Source of the DNA: Candidatus Zixiibacteriota bacterium | GTDB taxonomy: Bacteria > Zixibacteria > MSB-5A5 > GN15 > FEB-12 | Direction of reading: 5' to 3' | Length of the DNA: 13,655 nt | NCBI GenBank assembly: GCA_022564135.1 | Contig: JADFLZ010000009.1 | Location: 1-13,655, forward strand | The notes under the pieces: generated by a model | What the model was told of the DNA's origin: nothing | Databases searched by the model: none | What the model saw: the letters and a program-made list of their open reading frames with translations, nothing else | Translations under genes and position numbers: made by a program | In this document: one piece after another, positions 1-5,218 of the stretch | Layout: each line of letters opens with the position of its first letter | How positions within the stretch are numbered: the stretch's first letter is position 1

Positions 1-546
1 GTGATGGTCGCGAAGCGTTCCGTCTTTTTTAAATCCTATTGATTCAAATAGTTTCATGCCTGATAAGTTAAATCCGGAAAGCTGAGTATAAACTTTATTG
101 AGTCCGCGCTGCATAAACAGGTATTTGGAAATTACTTTTACAGCGTCGCTCCCCAAACCTTTGTCCCGTTTTTCAGGGTCAATCAAGAGACCCAGTTCAA
201 TCGAGCGGTTCAGCGAATTGTAATCTAATAGCGTCAGTGTTCCCACCGGCCTCTGTTCTTTATTTTCGAGCACCATCAAAACAGTATCCATCTCTGACCT
301 GCGCTTATGCCTGAACATATCGGCCGTCTCGGCCGGAGAGAGAATGCGCGTGACCGAATTATAGATTCTGTCCGGGTCGCTCACTGTCAGCCAGTGGTGG
401 GTTATTATCAAATCGTCAGGTGTGGCAGGACGCAGGCTTACTTTATCTCCGATCAAGTTCGGATTAAGCGGGGCTGTATCTTTATTTTCACTCATAATTT
501 CTTTGCTCAGTAAATTCTCAGGCTGCTGATTTTTCCATAGTGCCAT
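1..546 (-). CDS. GNAT-family N-acetyltransferase, partial (C-terminus beyond window)
   Basis: The minus strand is open from ATG at 546 to base 1 without a stop, giving 182 residues that run off the window. The product reads as a RimJ/RimL-like GNAT acetyltransferase, which moves an acetyl group from acetyl-CoA to an amine of a protein or small molecule. Visible hallmarks are an N-terminal LRPATPDDL segment, the central strand with ...RSIELGLLIDP, the acetyl-CoA loop KRDKGLGSDAV (the Q/RxxGxG/A region), and the closing LSGFNLSGMKLFESIGFKKDG, where Asn and the SIGF element are typical of the fold. The substrate cannot be inferred. An alternative start is the ATG at 495, since the family core begins only at about residue 34; neither start has a clear Shine-Dalgarno. 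It is divergent from the membrane protein at 663. Family call is firm, specificity unknown. Confidence 0.9.
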   Translation of the reverse strand, partial: MALWKNQQPENLLSKEIMSENKDTAPLNPNLIGDKVSLRPATPDDLIITHHWLTVSDPDRIYNSVTRILSPAETADMFRHKRRSEMDTVLMVLENKEQRPVGTLTLLDYNSLNRSIELGLLIDPEKRDKGLGSDAVKVISKYLFMQRGLNKVYTQLSGFNLSGMKLFESIGFKKDGTLRDHH

Positions 547-575
547 CTTTATTTCGTTCTATGAATTGTTGATAA

Positions 576-605
576 AATATATGACTTTATTATGCTAAAT
601 TGCAA
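576..605 (-). promoter_or_regulatory. Probable promoter of the GNAT gene
   Basis: On the minus strand TTGCAA (605-600), an 18-base spacer and TATATT (581-576) resemble a sigma70 promoter. Transcription would start near 569, giving a leader of about 23 bases before ATG 546. Assigned by eye only. Confidence 0.4.
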
Positions 606-608
606 ACC

Positions 609-614
609 TATAAT
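609..614 (+). promoter_or_regulatory. Perfect -10 box for the small membrane protein gene
   Basis: TATAAT on the plus strand matches the sigma70 -10 consensus exactly and would start transcription near 621. The -35 region is poor (TTTATT at 586-591, 17-base spacing). A second plus-strand option is TTGATA (569-574), 16 bases, TATGCT (591-596). Either way the palindrome at 625-646 falls in the early transcribed region. Confidence 0.45.
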
Positions 615-624
615 TTTCAAATAG

Positions 625-646
625 AAAATGCTGAATTCAGCATTTT
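625..646. repeat. Perfect 22-bp palindrome (possible operator)
   Basis: AAAATGCTGAA is followed directly by its exact reverse complement TTCAGCATTTT, with no spacer and no mismatch. It sits 11 bases after the -10 box at 609-614 and 16 bases before the ATG at 663. Continuous dyads of this kind are typical binding sites of homodimeric repressors. There is no loop, so it would make a poor RNA hairpin, and it is not followed by a T-run, which argues against a terminator. Confidence 0.6.
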
Positions 647-662
647 GTGAGTTCATATATAT

Positions 663-1025
663 ATGCAAAGATGGCTGTTACTTATTCTGGGAGTGATAAT
701 ACTGTATCTGGTGCCCTCACTGCTTTTGCAGGCGGTCTACGGCGATTCGTATGGCTTTATGGCCTCTGAAGATTGCTGGATCGCCGACGGCCAGGGCGGC
801 TGGCAGATGAGAGGGTTCCCCGACAGCCCCCGGCCAGACGAGCCGAGCCAGAATGTGCCGGTTTTTCTGCAAATAGCGCCGTTTATATTGCCGCTTTTAT
901 TGATACTTCTTTTTCTTTTGAGTCCGCTGGCAAGCTTTATGGACAGAGAGCCAAAATACGATGTTTCAGAATTTGAGCCGGAAAAATATTATCCGGAATA
1001 TGACCCCGATGATTCAGATAATTAA
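663..1025 (+). CDS. Small two-helix membrane protein of unknown function
   Basis: This encodes 120 residues that I do not recognise. Residues 4-24 (WLLLILGVIILYLVPSLLL) form one hydrophobic helix or uncleaved signal anchor. Residues 25-66 are a polar, Trp-, Gly- and Pro-rich loop with a single Cys (38). Residues 67-91 form a second helix, and the tail 92-120 is strongly acidic (many Asp and Glu, few bases). The loop probably faces the periplasm and the acidic tail the cytoplasm, though the second helix is followed by little positive charge, so topology is uncertain. Start ATG 663 is the only one upstream of the first helix; its Shine-Dalgarno is weak. The gene stands alone on the plus strand, convergent with the HTH-aconitase gene 18 bases away. 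Hydrophobic pattern and framing make it a likely real gene. Confidence 0.65.
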   Translation: MQRWLLLILGVIILYLVPSLLLQAVYGDSYGFMASEDCWIADGQGGWQMRGFPDSPRPDEPSQNVPVFLQIAPFILPLLLILLFLLSPLASFMDREPKYDVSEFEPEKYYPEYDPDDSDN

Positions 1026-1043
1026 AAAAATAGAATAGAGAGT

Positions 1044-2642
1044 TTACCTCTTCACATACCTGGCCGGGTCGGTGATAGTGGCGTTCAGCGCCGAGGCGGC
1101 GGCGGTGGCAGGGGAACAGTAGTAGACGCTGTCTCCGGGCACTTGCTCTATCGAATTTGTCAGGGTAGTCTCAAAATCAGAGAACAAGGCACTGTTGTTC
1201 AGCATAGCCATCTCACTGCCCGGATTCATGACCATCGCACCCGACTCGACAAACACCCGAATCAAGCCTTTCTTGAGCGCTTCTAAATATACTGATCTGG
1301 AGGCCGGACAGATAAAAAGCCGGCAATCGGAGTGGACTGTATTTCCTTTTAAAACATCAGCGGCGACACGTAAATCGTCAAAACGGCCGTTAGCACAGGT
1401 GCCCAAAACGACCTGCTTAACCGTCTGCCCTTCAAGTTCCTGCGCAGTTTTAAGTTCAATTTCTTCGTTTAGAGAATAAACAGTCGGCCGGATTTCGCTG
1501 ATATTGAGTTCGACCGTTTTTTCATATATGGCGTTTTTGTCGGGCTGAATTGGTGCAAATCCGGCCACAGTTCTGCCGGTCAGATATCGCCTGACTGTAG
1601 AATTGTAGGGACAGATAGCGGCTCTGGCGCCTGAGAGCTGGGTCATGTAGCAGAGCGTGAAGCGTTCGCTGACGCTAAGCTGCGAGACAGCCAGTCCGTT
1701 AAATTCTATGACTTTCCCGGCGCAGACCTTTTTATCTAAAACAGCTACTACCGCCGAGGCAATATCGCGCGCCGAAACTCCACGTGAGCGCCGGCCGCTT
1801 AGTTCGACTTGAATCGTGGCAGGAACTTCGATTTCAAGCTCACCATCCGCCCAGGCTCTGGCAGCCTCTTCGGGCGAAACAGGTATGGCAAATGCTCCGA
1901 CACAGCCATAAGCGATAACACCTTTTTCGCTGCCCAGAATAAACTGCCCGGGAATTAAATGCCCTTTTTCAAGCAGCACCTGGGAGTAGTTGCCCTCGCG
2001 CAGATCATAAACAGTCTTTAGTCCCTGCCGCCTGATAAACTCGCCGGAGGATTGTCCGTTGCTGCTGCTGTTTCTGAAATTAGAGCCTTCACTCAAAATA
2101 ATCTTGCCGGCATTCCAGACATAGCCCTGGCTGATCTTAGCAAATTCGCTGATTACTTCACCTGCTCCGATATTTACCGCTACCAGGTCAGGCTCGACTT
2201 TAATTTTAGTGCCGATTTTAACTCTATCTTCGCCCGCAGCCCGTGACAATATTTTTTGTACAATAGTCTGCTCGCCGTATAACGAATGCGGCAGAGCTGA
2301 AATTCTTGATCCCGGAAAATTAAGTTCAAGCTGTTCAAGTTTCAGAAAAGCCGGTTTTTCTCTTATATCATAGCGCCGGCGCCAGTTGTAAAAAGCAGCT
2401 TTGGAAATGCCCAGCTCCATGCCGCACTTTTCGTCATCGCCGTAGCGTTCCCATAAAGTCAATATCTCCCGGTCGGAAAATTTGGGCAGCGAATACTTGG
2501 GGACATTTTTCTTGCGCCGCCAGTAAGCGACCAGATAGGCCGGCACACCGCCTAAGCGTTCGCCAATTTTTTCATCCGTCTTGTATAGTTTCTGAAGTTG
2601 AACCAGTTCGGATTTGGTTGGTATTTTGGCTCTGGGCGCCAT
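1044..2642 (-). CDS. Tandem-HTH protein fused to a degenerate aconitase/LeuC-like domain
   Basis: 532 residues. Residues 10-54 and 56-101 are two similar helix-turn-helix-like repeats (DEKIGERLG...YWRRK and DEKCGMELG...NWRRR). From about residue 120 the protein follows the aconitase/isopropylmalate dehydratase large subunit: PDLVAV (151-156), LEKGHLIPG (224-232), VPATIQVELSG (273-283), KVIEFNG (310-316), GTCANGRFDDLRVAA (414-428), PASR (446-449). The C-terminal swivel (LeuD) domain is absent, as in stand-alone LeuC. Key residues are lost: the expected Asp-Ser-His-Thr is SEKG (238-241), and the PGCxxC cluster motif is PGSEMA (474-479), leaving only Cys416 of three cluster ligands. The Asp-His before it and the His of the GIxH segment are also replaced. 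Catalysis by the known mechanism therefore looks impossible; a ligand-responsive DNA-binding regulator is my inference. Start ATG 2642 overlaps the HIT stop (TGATG), implying translational coupling. Confidence 0.85.
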   Translation of the reverse strand: MAPRAKIPTKSELVQLQKLYKTDEKIGERLGGVPAYLVAYWRRKKNVPKYSLPKFSDREILTLWERYGDDEKCGMELGISKAAFYNWRRRYDIREKPAFLKLEQLELNFPGSRISALPHSLYGEQTIVQKILSRAAGEDRVKIGTKIKVEPDLVAVNIGAGEVISEFAKISQGYVWNAGKIILSEGSNFRNSSSNGQSSGEFIRRQGLKTVYDLREGNYSQVLLEKGHLIPGQFILGSEKGVIAYGCVGAFAIPVSPEEAARAWADGELEIEVPATIQVELSGRRSRGVSARDIASAVVAVLDKKVCAGKVIEFNGLAVSQLSVSERFTLCYMTQLSGARAAICPYNSTVRRYLTGRTVAGFAPIQPDKNAIYEKTVELNISEIRPTVYSLNEEIELKTAQELEGQTVKQVVLGTCANGRFDDLRVAADVLKGNTVHSDCRLFICPASRSVYLEALKKGLIRVFVESGAMVMNPGSEMAMLNNSALFSDFETTLTNSIEQVPGDSVYYCSPATAAASALNATITDPARYVKR

Positions 2643-3127
2643 CAGCTCATAAATTCTTTTCTTAGTTTTTTGTAAATTGGATCAAGCGGCAGCGAAACGA
2701 CTTTGGTTTTGCCTATTATCGGCATGAAGTTGGTGTCGCCGGTCCAGCGCGGAACTATGTGCATATGCAGATGTCCGGGCACGCCGGCGCCGGAGGCTTT
2801 ACCCAGATTCATACCGAGATTCATAGAAGTTGGCTTGAGTATTTTTTTTATTATTGTCACGGTCTTTTGCAGCAGCTCAAAAAATTCCGCCGCTTCATCG
2901 GCCTTCAACTTTTCAATCTGACCGACATGACGAATCGGTACAATCATAGTGTGACCGGCGTTGTAAGGGAACTTGTTTAAGATGACCAGCGTCTTCTGGC
3001 CTCGATAAACTATCAAATTTTTGACAGAATCTTTCTCTTTGAGGCGCTTGCAAAAAATGCAGCCTTTCTCTTTCTTGCTCAAAATAAAGCCGGCCCGCCA
3101 GGGGGCCCATAGTTTCTCATCAGACAT
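2642..3127 (-). CDS. HIT-family protein, Ap4A phosphorylase/hydrolase-like
   Basis: 161 residues, a usual length for the family. HIT proteins attack the alpha phosphate of nucleotide substrates through the middle His of HxHxH. Here the motif is HLHMHIVPRW (119-128), with the histidines at 119, 121 and 123. Other family marks are LWAPWR (6-11), a CxxC at 23-26, NKFPYNAGHTMIVPIRH (51-67) and GDTNFMPIIGKTKVV (130-144). The LWAPWR, NAGH and NFMP segments fit the actinobacterial Ap4A phosphorylase-like branch (Rv2613c type) better than HINT, so diadenosine polyphosphates or adenylylated compounds are likely substrates; specificity is inferred. The ATG at 3127 lacks a Shine-Dalgarno and lies 8 bases after a good -10 box, suggesting leaderless translation. 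It is the first gene of a two-gene unit with the HTH-pseudoaconitase, whose start overlaps its stop. Confidence 0.9.
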   Translation of the reverse strand: MSDEKLWAPWRAGFILSKKEKGCIFCKRLKEKDSVKNLIVYRGQKTLVILNKFPYNAGHTMIVPIRHVGQIEKLKADEAAEFFELLQKTVTIIKKILKPTSMNLGMNLGKASGAGVPGHLHMHIVPRWTGDTNFMPIIGKTKVVSLPLDPIYKKLRKEFMS

Positions 3128-3135
3128 AATAGACT

Positions 3136-3164
3136 ACTATACAAAAATTTACGGCGGCTTTCAA
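3136..3164 (-). promoter_or_regulatory. Promoter of the HIT/HTH-pseudoaconitase unit, apparently leaderless
   Basis: On the minus strand TTGAAA (3164-3159), exactly 17 bases, then TATAGT (3141-3136) is a near-consensus sigma70 promoter. Only 8 bases separate the -10 box from ATG 3127, so transcription should begin one or two bases before the start codon. No Shine-Dalgarno could fit in such a leader, and none is seen. Confidence 0.6.
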
Positions 3165-3299
3165 TACTGGTCGGCGTCTTTCATGTAACAGGCTGTCCTG
3201 CAGGCGGTTATCCATAGTTTATTTCTCATTAAAACGAGGCAGCAGCCAATTAACCCCCGATTTTAGTAAGTTGTTAGATGTCAAGGGATTGAAAGAGGA

Positions 3300-3467
3300 A
3301 AATCAGCTGACAGGAACCCCCAAATGGCAATACCAATTTTTGATTATTTTGCCATTCAGGAAGTAAATGTAAATGAAAGCCGGCAGACAGCCTGCCTGGC
3401 TCAAATAAGATTACGACAAATCAGCTGAACGGATTGCCAGGAGAGGCAATAGCATTGCCCTCTTTTT
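3300..3467 (+). ncRNA. Candidate structured RNA with terminator, upstream of the methylase
   Basis: The 375-base gap 3128-3502 has no convincing coding frame, but the plus strand can fold. Two copies of the self-complementary TCAGCTGA (3303-3310 and 3421-3428) can pair as an 8-bp closing stem. They enclose hairpin 1, AATGGCAA/TTGCCATT (3323-3330 with 3349-3356), and hairpin 2, AGCCGGCAG/CTGCCTGGCT with one bulge (3378-3386 with 3392-3401). A terminator-like hairpin follows at 3442-3467. The arrangement could be a small RNA or a cis-acting leader of the methylase gene. No known riboswitch motif was recognised and no strong promoter was found upstream, so the call is tentative. Confidence 0.35.
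3442..3467 (+). terminator. Probable intrinsic terminator just before the methylase gene
   Basis: AGAGGCAAT (3442-3450), a 3-base loop, and ATTGCCCTCT (3454-3463, one bulged C) form a 9-bp stem running straight into a T-run (3463-3467). It ends 35 bases before the methylase start and immediately before its presumed -35 box, so it would stop transcripts coming from the left. Confidence 0.55.
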
Positions 3468-3468
3468 G

Positions 3469-3496
3469 TTGAAGCAGTTCTGAATATTAGCATACT
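3469..3496 (+). promoter_or_regulatory. Possible methylase promoter giving a leaderless mRNA
   Basis: TTGAAG (3469-3474), 16 bases, CATACT (3491-3496), then six T residues and the GTG start at 3503. Transcription six or seven bases after the -10 would begin on the start codon itself. No Shine-Dalgarno is present, in keeping with this. Confidence 0.4.
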
Positions 3497-3502
3497 TTTT
3501 TT

Positions 3503-4492
3503 GTGTCAGTCGAAATTTCAAACCGCCTGGAAAAAGATGAAAAGTTGCGGCGAATGTTACTGCCGCACTGTCGTCTCAAAGCCGGTGATATCTGGAGCGA
3601 CCCGGCCGGTCAACATCTGATCGGTTGCGGTGACGCAGCGGACTTGGATTTTGTAAAAAAGATTCACTCAAAAGCGCCGTCACCAACTCTGGCAATTCAA
3701 GACCCGCCTTATAATCTTGTTTTTGGTAAGAAGCTGCCGGTATCTGAATTTATTGAGTGGTGCCGAAAATGGATTTTAATTTGCCATTCTGTCTTAGCTA
3801 AAAACAGCGCCCTGTATATCTGGCTGGGTGCAGATCAAAACAATCATTTTCAGCCGCTGCCGCAGTTTATGAGCATGATGTCTGAAACAGATTTCACATC
3901 ACGCTCGTTTATTACTATGCGCAATCAGCGCGGCTACGGCACCCAGCAGAACTGGATGGCCACCCGCCAGGAATTACTCTACTACACCATGGGTAAACCA
4001 AAATTTAAAGTTTGTTATACAGCTATCCCCAAAGTTTTAAAAGGCTACTACAAAGAGATAGCCGGCCAAATTACCGAAAATATCGAGCGCAGCAAATCAC
4101 CCAATATCCGCGCAGGCAATGTCTGGATTGATATTCAGCAGGTTTTTTACCGGATGGAAGAAAACGTCAACGGCTGCTACGCTCAAAAACCGATTAAGTC
4201 TATCGAGCGCATCGTGGAAAGTTCATCAAGCGCCGGGGAGACTGTCACAGATTTTTTCGCACACTCCGGCACGACTCTGGTCGCCTGCGAAAAACTTGGT
4301 CGCAGATGCGTGACAATTGATCTCGACCCGATTTTTGCCGAGATTTGCATCAGACGTTTAGAAAGATTTCGCGCAACCGGTAAGACCGGCTGGCAGCTGG
4401 GACATCCCTTTGAAAAAGAATTAAGAAAGACTAATCAAATTTCTGACAATATTCAATTAACTTCTGTAAATAGACGAAGTTCTGTTACTTAA
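3503..4492 (+). CDS. Orphan beta-class DNA methyltransferase (N4-cytosine/N6-adenine)
   Basis: 329 residues of the N-4/N-6 DNA methylase family, which moves a methyl group from S-adenosylmethionine to an exocyclic amine of a DNA base. The catalytic motif IV is DPPY (67-70). The SAM-binding motif I, FFAHSGTT (251-258, normally FxGSGTT), lies near the C-terminus, so the order IV before I marks the beta class. QKPIKSIERIV (228-238) is the usual motif X region, and CVTIDLDP (269-276) the acidic motif II. The recognition site cannot be read from sequence. No restriction endonuclease lies beside it: neighbours are a possible RNA and lpxH, so it looks like a solitary regulatory methylase or a relic of a restriction system. 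The start is GTG without a Shine-Dalgarno. Its last 8 bases overlap the end of lpxH on the other strand. Confidence 0.9.
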   Translation: MSVEISNRLEKDEKLRRMLLPHCRLKAGDIWSDPAGQHLIGCGDAADLDFVKKIHSKAPSPTLAIQDPPYNLVFGKKLPVSEFIEWCRKWILICHSVLAKNSALYIWLGADQNNHFQPLPQFMSMMSETDFTSRSFITMRNQRGYGTQQNWMATRQELLYYTMGKPKFKVCYTAIPKVLKGYYKEIAGQITENIERSKSPNIRAGNVWIDIQQVFYRMEENVNGCYAQKPIKSIERIVESSSSAGETVTDFFAHSGTTLVACEKLGRRCVTIDLDPIFAEICIRRLERFRATGKTGWQLGHPFEKELRKTNQISDNIQLTSVNRRSSVT

Positions 4493-5204
4493 GATATTCT
4501 AATGAGATTTTGTCAGCAGTCACTTTTACATAACTGAAATGCTCAATAAAATCACCGCTGTTGACATATATGCCATCATCAGTTTCTTCATACGAAGGAA
4601 TATGCAGATGGCCGATAACGACGACATCGAAGCTGTCTTTTAATTTACCAGCAGCATAGTTTCGATAATCGGACAGAAATTCGTTTTCTCTTTTTGAAGA
4701 GCGCGCTCTGGAGTTTCCTGAAACTTTTTTAGCGAATGCAAAAGCGAAATCCGGCGGCAGTTTTCTATAAAGCCAGATATTGAACTTGTTGCGGAATACT
4801 TTCTTTTGGATTCTGTAAGCCCAATCGCCGGCCGCCAGGCCGTCGCCATGGATAAAGTGAAATCTTTTGCCGCCGTAATTTGTTTCAAAATCGTCGCGAT
4901 GAATTGATATCTTCATCTGAGTTTCAAAAAAATCACCCAGCCAAAAATCATGATTGCCGCTGACATAGTCGATTTTAATTCCCTGCTTGACCAGTTCGCT
5001 TAACAGAAATAAAACCCGGTAATGTTCTTTGGGGGCGGTATGTTTGTACTCAAACCAGAAATCAAAAAGGTCGCCTAATATAATCAGCCTGTCGCCGTCC
5101 TCTTTAATCAGCTCGCACAACTGACTAATTTTACTTATCTTTTCGGATTCTTTTGCTTCTGAATGTGCCCCTAAATGTGCGTCGGAAAAAATATAAAGTG
5201 CCAC
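4485..5204 (-). CDS. lpxH: UDP-2,3-diacylglucosamine diphosphatase (LpxH-like)
   Basis: 239 residues, matching the usual LpxH length of about 240. LpxH hydrolyses UDP-2,3-diacylglucosamine to lipid X and UMP, the fourth step of lipid A synthesis, at the inner face of the cytoplasmic membrane. The five metallophosphoesterase motifs are present in order: SDAHLG (7-12), GDLFDFW (44-50), GNHDFW (83-88), HGDG (119-122) and GHLH (198-201, replacing the common GHTH). The FW after GNHD and the DFW after GDLF are typical of LpxH rather than generic phosphoesterases. It starts at GTG 5204, 14 bases downstream of the purL stop with a weak CAGG ribosome site, so it is probably cotranscribed with purL. 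Its presence implies a lipopolysaccharide-bearing outer membrane. A related phosphoesterase with another substrate is possible but less likely. Confidence 0.85.
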   Translation of the reverse strand: MALYIFSDAHLGAHSEAKESEKISKISQLCELIKEDGDRLIILGDLFDFWFEYKHTAPKEHYRVLFLLSELVKQGIKIDYVSGNHDFWLGDFFETQMKISIHRDDFETNYGGKRFHFIHGDGLAAGDWAYRIQKKVFRNKFNIWLYRKLPPDFAFAFAKKVSGNSRARSSKRENEFLSDYRNYAAGKLKDSFDVVVIGHLHIPSYEETDDGIYVNSGDFIEHFSYVKVTADKISLEYLK

Positions 5205-5218
5205 AGGCTTTACCTGAG

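Noticed and set aside
625..646. Palindrome as a transcription terminator for the GNAT or membrane gene
   Set aside because: It lies upstream of both genes, has no loop, and is not followed by a T-run.
1044..2642. Annotation as 3-isopropylmalate dehydratase large subunit or homoaconitase
   Set aside because: Fold similarity is clear, but two of three cluster cysteines and the DSH motif are missing and no LeuD-like partner is adjacent, so an enzyme name would mislead.
3503..4492. Complete restriction-modification system
   Set aside because: No endonuclease or specificity gene lies on either side; the neighbours are housekeeping genes.
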